DNA from: an uncultured Clostridia bacterium | Lineage (GTDB): Bacteria; Bacillota; Clostridia; TANB77; CAG-508 | Reading direction: 5' to 3' | NCBI GenBank assembly: GCA_934133175.1 | Contig: CAKPAX010000020.1 | Coordinates: forward strand, 1-29,932 | Length of the DNA: 29,932 bases | In this document: piece by piece, positions 7,673 through 16,436 of the stretch | Numbering within the stretch: the first letter of the stretch is position 1 | How the letters are laid out: every line of letters starts with the position of its first letter | The notes under the pieces: generated by a model | Databases searched by the model: none | Told to the model about the DNA's origin: nothing | What the model saw: only the letters and a program-made list of their open reading frames with translations | Program-made: the position numbers and the translations under genes

Positions 7673-8560
7673 TTATTCTATTGTAGCACCAATAATTCCA
7701 GCATCATTACCTAGAATTGCTATTTTAATATTAATATGCTTTTTGGCTTTTTTATCTAACATTTTTTGAATTTTTTCTAATAATATATCTTTATAATATA
7801 TAAATCCCCCTCCTATATCTATTGTGTCTACATCATATTTATTTAATAAAATAACTAATCCATCAGTTATATTTTCCACATATTCGTTTATTACGCTTTC
7901 TATTATTTTATTTTTAGGGTTTTTATTAATTATTTTCACTATCTCCTTTCCGCTAGTTTGCTCATCTAATTTTAATTTTTCCCTTATTTTATCTTTAAAA
8001 GCTTTCATTCCTGAATATTTTTCGAAGCATCCTTTTTTACCACAATTACAATATATTCCATTTTCTTTTAAAGTTATATGCCCAAACTCAAATTCAGACT
8101 TATTTTCACTTTTAAGTAATTTGTTATTTAAAAAAACTGCTCCTCCAATTCCTGTTCCAATTGTTAAAAATATTGCATCTTTCACTTCTTTTAAGCTTCC
8201 ATATTTTTTTTCTGCAATGGCTGCACATTGTGAATCATTTCTAATTAAATATTTTATATTTTTCAAATTAGTTTTATTTTTTAAATTATTAATAATATCA
8301 TAATTATCAAACTTTAAATTTGGAGATTGTATAATTTTATTATTATCTATTATTCCAGCAGAAGAAATTCCAATAATATTTATATTATATTTTTTTATAA
8401 ATTCATTTATTTTTTTTAACAAATACTTTTCAATAAATTCTTCCAGATTTTCTTTATTTTCTTTTAAAATTCTTATTTCTTCTTTTTCTATTATTTCTCC
8501 ATTTTCATTTACTATACCAATTCCAACATGACTTCCACCAATATCTACTCCTATTTTCAT
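7673..8560 (-). CDS. ROK family sugar kinase (glucokinase-like)
   Basis: ROK kinases phosphorylate glucose or related sugars and amino sugars with ATP in the cytosol. The 295-residue protein opens with the phosphate-binding DIGGSHVGIG (6-15). It has the catalytic Asp in RNDSQCAAIAE (Asp109) and the second phosphate loop GTGIGGAVF (135-143). The zinc site is EFGH (His161) with CNCGKKGC (Cys171, 173, 178). There is no N-terminal helix-turn-helix, so it is a kinase and not a NagC-type repressor. AAGGAGG precedes the ATG. The neighbours do not identify the sugar; Gln/Cys after the catalytic ND is slightly unusual (often ANAAA). Confidence 0.9.
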   Translation of the reverse strand: MKIGVDIGGSHVGIGIVNENGEIIEKEEIRILKENKENLEEFIEKYLLKKINEFIKKYNINIIGISSAGIIDNNKIIQSPNLKFDNYDIINNLKNKTNLKNIKYLIRNDSQCAAIAEKKYGSLKEVKDAIFLTIGTGIGGAVFLNNKLLKSENKSEFEFGHITLKENGIYCNCGKKGCFEKYSGMKAFKDKIREKLKLDEQTSGKEIVKIINKNPKNKIIESVINEYVENITDGLVILLNKYDVDTIDIGGGFIYYKDILLEKIQKMLDKKAKKHINIKIAILGNDAGIIGATIE

Positions 8561-8641
8561 TTTACCTCCTTTTTGTTACAACGAAAATTTTTAAATTTAC
8601 TAGTATTTACATTATAAGAATTTCACAAAACTTTATATATT

Positions 8642-8681
8642 AAAAAACTTCTAATGAAAATAAAATCATTAGAAGTTTTTT
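8642..8681 (-). terminator. Terminator of the type IV pilus operon
   Basis: A perfect 16-bp stem (8642-8657 with 8666-8681) directly follows the pilC stop codon and ends in a T-run on the minus strand. This marks the operon end and separates it from the ROK gene. Confidence 0.85.
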
Positions 8682-8682
8682 G

Positions 8683-10029
8683 TTACACTCCATATGCAGA
8701 GAATAAGAAGTTACCCATATATACTTGAACACATGGTACTAATACTACAATTACAAAGAATATTAATACTACACCAACTATTGCATATACAACTTCTGGT
8801 AAAGTTTTCATTATTTTTTCTAATGTATTATCTATATCAATATCCATATATTCAACAAGTTTCTCTATCATTTCTGTTAAATCTGTTTGCATACCTATTT
8901 TTAACATCTCTGTTTCCATGGCTGACGAAAAATTTGATTTTTCAAATGGTTCTATCCACGAATCACCAACTAAAACATTATTTATAGACGTTTCTATTAT
9001 AGATAACATTACATAATTTTGTACTACGTTTTTACTTACTTCTAATGCTTCTTGAACTCTCATTCCATTTTTCAAATTTAATAGCATTGCCTTCATGAAT
9101 CTTGAAAAATCTAAGGAATATATTAATTTACCAAATATAGGCATTGTATATTTAAAATAATGAAAATTATACTTTCCTTTTGGTGTATTTATATAAAATA
9201 TTATTGCAGAAACTGCTATAACAATTAATCCCAAAGGTATATACCAATAAGCGATAAGCATATTTACAACTTTTTGAAACCATAAAGTTATTGCAGGTAA
9301 TGTATCTTTTGTTCCTAATTCTTCAAAAACATTTTGGATTGCTGGAATTGCAAATAATGTTCCAACAAAAAGCATTACTATTAACAATGCAAATTGCACT
9401 AAATTTGGAATTAAAATACTCTTTAATTTTTTAGTAATTCTTTCTGAATCATCTAAATATTTTACAGCCTGTTTTAACGAATTTTCAAGTGATCCTGATA
9501 GCTCTCCAACCTTTATCATGTTTATATAAATATATGGAAATACATTTGAATAATACTCCATTGTTGTATACATATTTTCTCCAGATTCCACACCTGCTAA
9601 TATATCTTCTAATATTCCTTTTAATGTTACATTTTCTGTACTTTTAATTATTGTGTTTAATGCATGTATATTATTAAAATTAGCCTTTTTTAATAGATAA
9701 AAATTTTGAGTAAATACAACTAAATCCCTAGATGTTATAGGCTCTGATTTTGCAATCGACAACATTATTTTTTCTTTTGTAGATAAACTTTTTGATTTAC
9801 TTCTATTAATGTTTGTAGTTGTTATATTTTTCATTAATTCTTGAATATCTGTAACATTTTTCTTTTGTTGTCTACCTTGTTTCCTTTGATATGCAACTTG
9901 GTCTACAGATATAGGAGTTATATTATTATTTTTTAATTTTTTTATTAATGTTTGCTTGCTTATCTCTTCTACTTTATTTCTTACTATCAATCCATCTTTT
10001 GTCATAGCTCTATAATAATATATTGGCAC
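8683..10029 (-). CDS. pilC: Type IV pilus inner-membrane platform protein PilC
   Basis: PilC (GspF family) is the polytopic platform on which PilB and PilT act during pilus extension and retraction. The 448 residues begin with the family signature MPIYYYRAMTKDG, followed by a basic linker and two T2SSF-type domains, each with cytoplasmic helices and a membrane segment (about 205-230, 258-282 and 412-435). The start is GTG, with AGGAGGT 8 nt upstream; the conserved MPxYxYxA opening confirms it. The gene starts 21 nt after the pilT stop. It is the last gene of the operon. Confidence 0.93.
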   Translation of the reverse strand: MPIYYYRAMTKDGLIVRNKVEEISKQTLIKKLKNNNITPISVDQVAYQRKQGRQQKKNVTDIQELMKNITTTNINRSKSKSLSTKEKIMLSIAKSEPITSRDLVVFTQNFYLLKKANFNNIHALNTIIKSTENVTLKGILEDILAGVESGENMYTTMEYYSNVFPYIYINMIKVGELSGSLENSLKQAVKYLDDSERITKKLKSILIPNLVQFALLIVMLFVGTLFAIPAIQNVFEELGTKDTLPAITLWFQKVVNMLIAYWYIPLGLIVIAVSAIIFYINTPKGKYNFHYFKYTMPIFGKLIYSLDFSRFMKAMLLNLKNGMRVQEALEVSKNVVQNYVMLSIIETSINNVLVGDSWIEPFEKSNFSSAMETEMLKIGMQTDLTEMIEKLVEYMDIDIDNTLEKIMKTLPEVVYAIVGVVLIFFVIVVLVPCVQVYMGNFLFSAYGV

Positions 10030-10050
10030 GTGCTTACACCTCCTCTTATT

Positions 10051-11148
10051 CTATCCTTTTTTAATTTTTAATTGCATAATTGTTCTATTAAGTGTTTCTA
10101 TATTTTTTTCTTCTATTTGTGATTTTGCTTGTTCAAGAGTTATTTTTTCATTTACAAATAATTCTGCAATAGAATTTATTAACCCTATACTTCCCTTATC
10201 TAAGTTACTTTGTATAGCATCTTCTATTTCTGAAACACTTATTTTTTCTTTTCTTATTATTCCTGCTACAATATTGTCAACAACCATTACTTCTGGCACT
10301 AAAACTAAATTTCCATCAATACCTGGTAGTAATCTTTGTGATACAACTAATTTTAGAACAGATGATAATAAGTATTTTATACTTGCCTGATCTCTAACTT
10401 CATAAAAGTTTATCATTCTATCTATTGTTTCTGCACAAGATTTTGTATGTAATGTCCCTACAACTAAATGTCCAGATTCTGCCATTTCTATTGCTGCTTC
10501 CATTGTTACTTTATCTCTTATCTCTCCAATTACTAATATATCACAGTCCTCTCTTAGTGAGTTTTTTACACCATCACTAAATGTTAAAACGTCTTTACCT
10601 TTTCCAACTTCTTTTTGTACAATTAAAGATTTTTTTGAATGATGTTTATATTCAATTGGGTTTTCTAGTGTTAATATTTTTCTATTTTGATTTTCATTTA
10701 TATCATTTATTAAAGCATTTAATGTTGTTGTTTTTCCAGAGTTTGTTTTTCCTGTTACTAATATTAATCCTTGTGGTTGATAGGTCATTCTTCTTACTAT
10801 ATTTGGAACTCCTAATGATTCGTAAGATGGTAATTCATTTTTTATCAATCTCAAAGTACAAATAGTTGTATTATCTGCTAGCGAAATATTTACTCTTAAA
10901 CGAATTCCTTTATACTCATATGAAGTATCTAATTTTCTTGTTGTTCTATATACTTCATCTGACTCCACATTTCCCTTTACTAAATAATCATATATATCAG
11001 CCATATCTTCTTCTGTTAATACTTCCATTTCTTCTATTGGTTGCAATTGTCTTCTAATTCTAAGTATTGGTTTATTAGTACTAATTAAATGTATATCTGA
11101 AGCATCTCTTGCAATAGCTTCATCTAATATTTTATTCATGTCAACCAT
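10051..11148 (-). CDS. pilT: Type IV pilus retraction ATPase PilT
   Basis: PilT is the hexameric ATPase that depolymerises type IV pili and powers twitching. The 365-residue length and the lack of a long N-terminal domain fit PilT. Visible motifs are the opening ASDIHL, Walker A GKTNSGKTTT at about 133 (usual form GPTGSGKSTT), Walker B VIGEIRD at 206-212 and the His box GHLVVGTLHT at 226-235. The classical C-terminal AIRNLI retraction motif is not evident; INSIAELF lies in the corresponding region. GGAGG is 7 nt before the ATG. It lies between pilB and pilC in the operon. Confidence 0.92.
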   Translation of the reverse strand: MVDMNKILDEAIARDASDIHLISTNKPILRIRRQLQPIEEMEVLTEEDMADIYDYLVKGNVESDEVYRTTRKLDTSYEYKGIRLRVNISLADNTTICTLRLIKNELPSYESLGVPNIVRRMTYQPQGLILVTGKTNSGKTTTLNALINDINENQNRKILTLENPIEYKHHSKKSLIVQKEVGKGKDVLTFSDGVKNSLREDCDILVIGEIRDKVTMEAAIEMAESGHLVVGTLHTKSCAETIDRMINFYEVRDQASIKYLLSSVLKLVVSQRLLPGIDGNLVLVPEVMVVDNIVAGIIRKEKISVSEIEDAIQSNLDKGSIGLINSIAELFVNEKITLEQAKSQIEEKNIETLNRTIMQLKIKKG

Positions 11149-11173
11149 ATCTTTTCCTCCGTTTATTTATATT

Positions 11174-12811
11174 TTAATATATTAATAATTTTCTATTTAG
11201 TTCTTCTAAATTAGTTCTTCCCTCTATTACTTTTTGAATACCATCTATTACTAGTGGTTGATAATCTTCTTCTAATGCTTTTTTCATTATTTCAATACTA
11301 GATGCACCTTTCATTATTAATTCTTTTATATCATCAGTTATATCTAATATTTCAAAAATTCCCATTCTATCTAAATATCCTGTGTTATTACATTGCTTAC
11401 AACCAACTGCATCGTAAGTAAATTTATCTTTTAAATCAAACTCACAATTGTACTTTTTACCTATTTCTTGTATAACTTTTATTTCTTCTTCTGTAAATGG
11501 TCTTTGTTTCATACAATTTGGACATAATTTTCTTATTAATCTTTGAGAAATTGTTGTAGCTAAAGTACTAGCTATATCATAATCTGACACTCCCATTTTT
11601 CTTAATCTTGTAATAACTTCTACACTATTTATTGTATGTATTGTTGATAATACATAATGTCCTGTTTGTCCAGCTTGTACTGCTATTTCTGCTGTTTCTT
11701 TATCTCTTATTTCTCCAACTAAAATTATATCTGGATCTTGTCTTAATACTGTTCTTAAAGATTCTGAAAATGTTATATTTTTATCTATTTCTATTTGATT
11801 TAATCCATCTATTCTTATTTCTACTGGATCTTCTATTGTTGTTATATTTATTTCTGGACTGTTTAAATAATCTATTATACTATATAATGTTGTTGTTTTA
11901 CCTTCTCCTGTTGGTGCCGCCATAATTGTCATACTATTTCTTTTATTTATACTTTTCTTTAATCTTGCTTCTTCTGCTGGAAAACCTAACTCTAAAATAT
12001 TTTTTATATCAGCATCTTTCTTTAATAATCTTAAAACAAATTTTTCTCCATACACATTCTTTTGTGATGATACACGAATATTGTAATCATCATATAACAA
12101 AATTCTACCATCTTGCGATTCTTGCTTTTCTTGATGCATATTAGATATAGCTTTTAACCTACCAATCATTTGTGCTTGTTTATCTTTTGAAATATTAGCA
12201 GCAGTATACAATTCTCCATCTATTCTATATCTAATTCTTACAGAATCTTGCATTGGTTCTATATGAATATCACTTGCTCTTTTTTCCATTCCTGTTTTTA
12301 TTATATTATCTATCAATTCTGTAATTGTATTTCCTTGCCCTGATATATTTAAATTATCTGATGCTTCTCCTTCTGAAGACTTTAAATATTTTAATATATC
12401 ACTTTCAAATGTTATATAAGAATCCATTATTAATCCTTTATTTAACATTAACAATCTAATTGTTTCCATTGCTTTATTATTAGATGTTTCTGAGAAACAT
12501 ATTTTTATTTTACCATTTTCTATATCAAATGGTATAGCTTTATTTTTCTTTGCAACTTCTAAAGAAATATAATCTGTAAGATTAAGTTTTATATCATATG
12601 GTTTTAAAATAATACCTTTTTCTCCTAATATATCCCCTATTGCTCTTATTAATACTTCTTCATCACAAGCTTTCAATACATATAATATATCTCCTAATCG
12701 CATATTAGGATGTTTTCTTTGATATTGTAATGCCTCCTCAATATTTTGTTCTGTTACAACGCCTCTTTTTACTAATTCTACTCCTATAGGTTGTCTTCTT
12801 CTTACATCCAT
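11174..12811 (-). CDS. pilB: Type IV pilus assembly ATPase PilB
   Basis: PilB is the GspE-type hexameric ATPase that drives pilus extension. It has an N-terminal MshEN-type region (about 10-150), then the ATPase core: Walker A APTGEGKTTT near 299, Walker B ILVGEIRD near 365 and His box GHYVLSTIHT near 384. A tetracysteine zinc module typical of PilB/GspE follows (CPNC near 430, CKQC near 471). The longest frame begins at 12829, but the AAAGGAAG site lies inside that extension. The ATG at 12811, 7 nt after it, gives 545 residues starting MDVRRRQPIG. It is followed by pilT after 25 nt. Confidence 0.94.
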   Translation of the reverse strand: MDVRRRQPIGVELVKRGVVTEQNIEEALQYQRKHPNMRLGDILYVLKACDEEVLIRAIGDILGEKGIILKPYDIKLNLTDYISLEVAKKNKAIPFDIENGKIKICFSETSNNKAMETIRLLMLNKGLIMDSYITFESDILKYLKSSEGEASDNLNISGQGNTITELIDNIIKTGMEKRASDIHIEPMQDSVRIRYRIDGELYTAANISKDKQAQMIGRLKAISNMHQEKQESQDGRILLYDDYNIRVSSQKNVYGEKFVLRLLKKDADIKNILELGFPAEEARLKKSINKRNSMTIMAAPTGEGKTTTLYSIIDYLNSPEINITTIEDPVEIRIDGLNQIEIDKNITFSESLRTVLRQDPDIILVGEIRDKETAEIAVQAGQTGHYVLSTIHTINSVEVITRLRKMGVSDYDIASTLATTISQRLIRKLCPNCMKQRPFTEEEIKVIQEIGKKYNCEFDLKDKFTYDAVGCKQCNNTGYLDRMGIFEILDITDDIKELIMKGASSIEIMKKALEEDYQPLVIDGIQKVIEGRTNLEELNRKLLIY

Positions 12812-12911
12812 AATATTACTTCCTTTCATACATTATCTATTTTTATTATACTTTACTTTTTTGAATTTTTCTTGTTTTTTTGCAAATTACATTTATTTAC
12901 TATCTTTCCTA

Positions 12912-13388
12912 TTATTTGGCAGTTTTTAATGTATAAACTGTTTCTTTCGTATTACCATTTATTGTTAATGTTACTTTTAATTTATAATTATTTGTATCAC
13001 TTACATCTTCGAATTTACAATCATCTATATTACTGCAAATTTTTATTTTATTTAAATATATTGATTTATTTTTAAATGTATATTGTGTATATCCCGATTT
13101 AGGATTTGTTTCATCTTTATCATTAGCATTATAAAAAATCACATAATTATCATTCTCATCTGAATTTTGCGTATTACAATCATATATTATATTTGAAGCT
13201 TTATTCACCTCTTCTGTAATATAAGTATTAAATTTGGTTATTTCCTCCATTGAACTAGTATTACTTGATAACTTATTAATATTACCATAATAATATTTGG
13301 TTATTGTTGCTATTATTCCAACAATAATTGTCAATGCTATAACATATACTACTAAAGATGAAACTGTAATTCCTTTTTCTGATTTCAT
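12912..13388 (-). CDS. Minor type IV pilin-like protein (first of two)
   Basis: The 158-residue product has a short basic leader MKSEKG, a prepilin cleavage point before ITVSSLVVYVIAL and one N-terminal hydrophobic helix (about 7-30), then a polar domain of about 120 residues. That domain contains Cys pairs (YDCNT, ICSNIDDC) that could form disulphides outside the membrane. The mature residue at +5 is Ser, not the usual Glu. AAAGGAG lies 5 nt before the ATG. It directly follows the other minor pilin (10-nt gap) and precedes pilB by about 100 nt. It is probably a tip or priming pilin; the exact class (PilV, PilW or PilX-like) cannot be assigned. Confidence 0.75.
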   Translation of the reverse strand: MKSEKGITVSSLVVYVIALTIIVGIIATITKYYYGNINKLSSNTSSMEEITKFNTYITEEVNKASNIIYDCNTQNSDENDNYVIFYNANDKDETNPKSGYTQYTFKNKSIYLNKIKICSNIDDCKFEDVSDTNNYKLKVTLTINGNTKETVYTLKTAK

Positions 13389-13398
13389 TTTATCTCCT

Positions 13399-13818
13399 TT
13401 AATTACTTAATATCCAAGTATATATTTCTAAGTTTTGTTCTTCCTTTCCGACTAAATATTTAACATTAACCGTTACTTTTTTTCCAACATGTTTATCTTC
13501 ATCTGAATTCTTTTCTATATTCAATACATCTGTTTCATTTTTACAGCTTATAGATATTGTATATCCTTTTAAATTACTATATTTTTCTTCACTATAATTT
13601 TTTAAGCTTTCTTCTGAAATCTCATCAAATTGTGTTCCCTTTGCATGTTCTAATATATCTATTATTATTGATGTAGCTTGTTCTTTTCTTTCTACTTTCT
13701 TTGATTGAATATCTAAATTATATAAAATACTTGTTATTATGCTTACAAATATTATAATAATTATTATTGAAATTGATATATCTACTCCTGTAAAACCTTT
13801 TTCTGTTTTTAAATCCAT
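13399..13818 (-). CDS. Minor type IV pilin-like protein (second of two)
   Basis: The 139-residue protein has the leader MDLKTEKG, a cleavage point before FTGVDISISIIIIII, and a single hydrophobic helix (about 8-32), then a soluble domain. Counted from the mature Phe, Asp is at position +5, the only acidic +5 residue among the three pilin-like proteins here. The Ile-rich helix and a following amphipathic segment (KKVERKEQATSIIIDILEHAK) match pseudopilins of the PilV/GspI type in layout. AAAGGAG precedes the ATG. It sits between the prepilin peptidase gene (16 nt away) and the other minor pilin. Confidence 0.77.
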   Translation of the reverse strand: MDLKTEKGFTGVDISISIIIIIIFVSIITSILYNLDIQSKKVERKEQATSIIIDILEHAKGTQFDEISEESLKNYSEEKYSNLKGYTISISCKNETDVLNIEKNSDEDKHVGKKVTVNVKYLVGKEEQNLEIYTWILSN

Positions 13819-13834
13819 ATATTCTCCTTTATAT

Positions 13835-14623
13835 TTAAGAAATTAAAAATGTAATTATTAAAAACACTATTATATTTGAAATACTTAAAAAATACCCTAT
13901 TGGTAAATTTTCTGATATTTTGCTATTTTTTTCTTTACTTTTAATTTTATTAATTAAAATATATATTCCCATTGCAAACAACGAAATAATTATTGTATTT
14001 ATAACAACATATTCTCCAGTAAATATTGCCATTAATACTAATATTGCTAAAATAGCAATTGTATAATTGTCTTTTTTATTTTTCTTTGACAATAGAAGTT
14101 GCAATAATATAAGTAAAGCATATATTGCTAAATATATAATATATCTATATATACTAACTTTTTCTATTATACATAGATATACTATATATAATACTGAAAT
14201 TACGCCACCAAATATTAGTATAGATTTTTCTATTTTTCTATTTTCTTTATCTATTCCTGCAATTAAAAATATAAATGTTAAATATAGAGATATACAAATA
14301 AAATAAATGTATAAATTAATATTACTTTGTATATTTATATTTAATGATAATCCAAATAATAAAAATGTTAATCCTGACATAATTTCAAAAATTATATATC
14401 TTGGGCTTATTTTTTTACCACAATGTTTACATTTTCCTTTTAAAAATATATAACTTAAAATTGGAATCAACTCAAAAAAACCTAATTTCGAATTACAATT
14501 AGGGCAATATGAATGTGTATGTGTTATATCTTGTTTTTTTGGTATTCTATATGTTGCAAGTGTAAAAAAACTTCCAAATAATGTTCCAATTACAAATATT
14601 GTTATATATATTATTATATTCAT
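13835..14623 (-). CDS. pilD: Prepilin peptidase PilD (type 4 leader peptidase)
   Basis: PilD is a polytopic membrane aspartic protease that cleaves the leader from pilins and usually N-methylates the new end. The N-terminal part is clear: a GTLFGSFFTLATYRIP membrane start and the tetracysteine domain with CPNC (Cys40, 43) and CKHC (Cys65, 68), then several membrane helices. The first catalytic Asp is in AGIDKENR (Asp125). The second site, normally GxGDxKL, is degenerate: the best candidate is NKKDNYTIAIL (Asp185), which lacks the flanking glycines and lysine. The C-terminal LPIGYFLS corresponds to the family's PFGPFL. The family is secure; full activity is not. Its position next to the pilin genes supports the role. 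Confidence 0.85.
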   Translation of the reverse strand: MNIIIYITIFVIGTLFGSFFTLATYRIPKKQDITHTHSYCPNCNSKLGFFELIPILSYIFLKGKCKHCGKKISPRYIIFEIMSGLTFLLFGLSLNINIQSNINLYIYFICISLYLTFIFLIAGIDKENRKIEKSILIFGGVISVLYIVYLCIIEKVSIYRYIIYLAIYALLILLQLLLSKKNKKDNYTIAILAILVLMAIFTGEYVVINTIIISLFAMGIYILINKIKSKEKNSKISENLPIGYFLSISNIIVFLIITFLIS

Positions 14624-14650
14624 TTATTTTCCTATCCTTTATAGAAATTT

Positions 14651-14677
14651 AGGCATATACATATAATGCATATGCCT
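14651..14677 (-). terminator. Hairpin between pilin and prepilin peptidase genes
   Basis: An 8-bp stem (AGGCATAT 14651-14658 with ATATGCCT 14670-14677) lies 19 nt past the pilin stop. The U-tract on the minus strand is weak (AAATTTCT), so it may be a leaky terminator or mRNA stabiliser that raises pilin output over downstream genes. Confidence 0.4.
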
Positions 14678-14695
14678 TTTATTAAATTTCAATGA

Positions 14696-15121
14696 TTATT
14701 CTGCATCTAACCAATCAGATAATCCACCATTTGCACTGATTGTTGCTTTTTGTACTTTTCCTGATTTTCCTGTATTTACTGTTGTTACAGTATTGTCTGT
14801 ATCACTATAAGCATAATGTTTTGTATCTTTCATGTACTGAGCTTTATTCTTATCTTCTTTTAGCCAATCAAGGAATGTTAATGTTGTTGGTGTTGTAGCA
14901 ACATATTTAGCATCCATATATGCTGTATAAGCAGCATTTAGGTCTAAAGCAGCAGCTTCTCTATCTTCTGCAATTTTTGTTTCTGCTACAGACTCTTGAG
15001 ATCTTTTTAATAATCCATTATCACCTGTTAACATAGCGATTGATACACCTGCTAATATTAATAATACAATAATTGTGATTACTAAAGCAACTAAAGTAAT
15101 ACCTTTTTGATCTTTCATCAT
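14696..15121 (-). CDS. pilA: Type IV pilin, probable major pilin
   Basis: This 141-residue prepilin has the leader MMKDQKG, cleavage before ITLVALVITIIVLLILAG, then an amphipathic helix and a soluble domain ending in GLSDWLDAE. The helix is of the type common in clostridial surface proteins (SIAMLTGDNGLL). Counting from the mature Ile, position +5 is Ala, so the Glu5 of classical pilins is absent. The mature part has no cysteine. A strong AAGGAGG site, a probable own promoter and a hairpin just downstream suggest it is expressed above its neighbours, which supports the major-pilin call. Codon choice looks optimised (many GCA/GCT Ala). Confidence 0.82.
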   Translation of the reverse strand: MMKDQKGITLVALVITIIVLLILAGVSIAMLTGDNGLLKRSQESVAETKIAEDREAAALDLNAAYTAYMDAKYVATTPTTLTFLDWLKEDKNKAQYMKDTKHYAYSDTDNTVTTVNTGKSGKVQKATISANGGLSDWLDAE

Positions 15122-15153
15122 TTGAAATCCTCCTTCTTTAAAATTTTCTTTTG

Positions 15154-15182
15154 TGTATATTTATTTTAATAAATATAACCAA
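15154..15182 (-). promoter_or_regulatory. Candidate internal promoter for the major pilin gene
   Basis: On the minus strand TTGGTT (15177-15182) and TATACA (15154-15159) are 17 bp apart. The spacer is largely a palindrome (ATATTTATT/AATAAATAT, 15158-15177), which could bind a regulator. Confidence 0.4.
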
Positions 15183-15216
15183 ATTTTAATAAATTTTAAC
15201 ATCCTTTTAGTTTTTA

Positions 15217-15666
15217 TTATTTTGTTCCCTTATCTGGAAATAATGTTTTATTTTCTGTTGTATTTGATGATGTTGAATCATTATTTTCCGTTGTATTAGA
15301 ACTTGTACTTGAATTTGTTGTTGTTTGATTTCCAGCAGTTGTTTGACTATTATCTCCTGTTGTATTTTGTGTTTCTGATGGTGCCTGAGAAAACGGATTT
15401 GTTTTTCCTGGTTTGTAATCTTTAAACTTTTCATAATTATCTAAATCTGTTTCGTCTATTTCATATGTTAAGATTACTTGACTGTTTTCCGCATCTGCTG
15501 ATTCTTGAATGGCTTTTTTTACTTCTTCTGTTTGAGAATATGAAACTTCTTGAGGTACAACTTTATTAGCTGGTACATAGTTATATAAAACTACACCTAA
15601 TACCAATATTATTGCCAAGCATAATAATAATATAATTATTGTTTCTCTTATAATTGTTTTAGCCAT
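15217..15666 (-). CDS. PilP-like single-helix pilus protein with Ser/Thr/Asn-rich tail
   Basis: The 149-residue product has one N-terminal membrane helix (about 7-29), a 60-residue soluble part ending in YKPGKTNPF, and a low-complexity tail from about 97 to 139 in which TSSNTTEN occurs twice. The NPF element recalls the DPF element of PilP/GspC linkers, and the position after pilO is where pilP lies in other pil operons, so a PilP-like alignment role is inferred. The longest frame opens at a TTG (15672), but AAGGA is 7 nt before the ATG at 15666, the chosen start. The tail is extracytoplasmic and would suit a cell-wall-spanning spacer. Confidence 0.6.
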   Translation of the reverse strand: MAKTIIRETIIILLLCLAIILVLGVVLYNYVPANKVVPQEVSYSQTEEVKKAIQESADAENSQVILTYEIDETDLDNYEKFKDYKPGKTNPFSQAPSETQNTTGDNSQTTAGNQTTTNSSTSSNTTENNDSTSSNTTENKTLFPDKGTK

Positions 15667-15689
15667 TTTCAATTCCTTTCTAACTTATT

Positions 15690-16436
15690 TTATCTAACAG
15701 TATTTGTCGTTGTGTTTGTTGTTCCTGTTGAATTTGTAGTATTATTATTTGTTGTATTACTGTTCGTATTTGTTGTATTTGAATTTGTATTGTTTGTTGT
15801 TGTGTTATTAGCGTTACTGTTTATATTTGTTGATTGTACTACTTTTGATGAATCTATATTTATACTTATATCTTTACATGTAAATGTTCCCTTTAGGTTT
15901 TCTGTTCCATCATTTGGTTCTAATTTAAAATCTTCTATTTTAAACCCAAGTGAAGAATCATTTTCTATGTCATATATAAAATCTGCTATACCAACATATT
16001 GTCCAGTAACAGTAAATTGTAAATTATATAATCCTTGTGAACCTGTAGAACTATTTTTTAGTTCTATTCTCATAACCACACCTTCTTTTTTTGCATGATT
16101 ACCTATCTGAGTCCATAAGTATTCTATTTCATATTTTTCGAATTTTGCTGATGATTTTACTTGTTCATCAGTGCTTAATGTAACTAAATTTTCGTAACTT
16201 TCTTTTTCTTTCTTTAATTCTTTAACACTTTTACTTATATTTGATAATTGTGTTGGATAATTTGAACTAACTAATTTTGAAGCTACTGCAATTTGATCAT
16301 CTAATTCTTTATTTAATTCTTGTATTTGTTTAAATCCTAAAACCTTAAAATTTATTATTGTTATTCCACTATAGCACATATATACTGATATTGCTAATAA
16401 TATTACTATTAAAACAGATATTAATAATTTTCTCAT
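15690..16436 (-). CDS. pilO: Type IV pilus alignment protein PilO
   Basis: PilO is a bitopic membrane protein that pairs with PilN to form the alignment subcomplex between PilM and the pilus. The 248-residue protein has an N-terminal helix (about 4-27) and a coiled coil (about 38-80). A ferredoxin-like domain (about 110-200) contains LYNLQFTVTGQYVGIADFIYDIEN, split here as LYNLQFTVTG and QYVGIADFIYDIEN. From about residue 203 to the end it is nearly all Asn and Thr, an unusual addition to PilO. Its ATG overlaps the stop of the upstream pilM-N gene in an ATGA, indicating coupled translation. It contains no catalytic motifs, as expected. Confidence 0.82.
   Translation of the reverse strand: MRKLLISVLIVILLAISVYMCYSGITIINFKVLGFKQIQELNKELDDQIAVASKLVSSNYPTQLSNISKSVKELKKEKESYENLVTLSTDEQVKSSAKFEKYEIEYLWTQIGNHAKKEGVVMRIELKNSSTGSQGLYNLQFTVTGQYVGIADFIYDIENDSSLGFKIEDFKLEPNDGTENLKGTFTCKDISINIDSSKVVQSTNINSNANNTTTNNTNSNTTNTNSNTTNNNTTNSTGTTNTTTNTVR

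Noticed and set aside
11632..12144. Leu-rich plus-strand open frames opposite pilB, and similar ones opposite rnj, pilT and gltX
   Set aside because: They are antisense shadows of AT-rich coding sequence, lacking ribosome-binding sites and giving low-complexity Leu/Phe/Tyr proteins.
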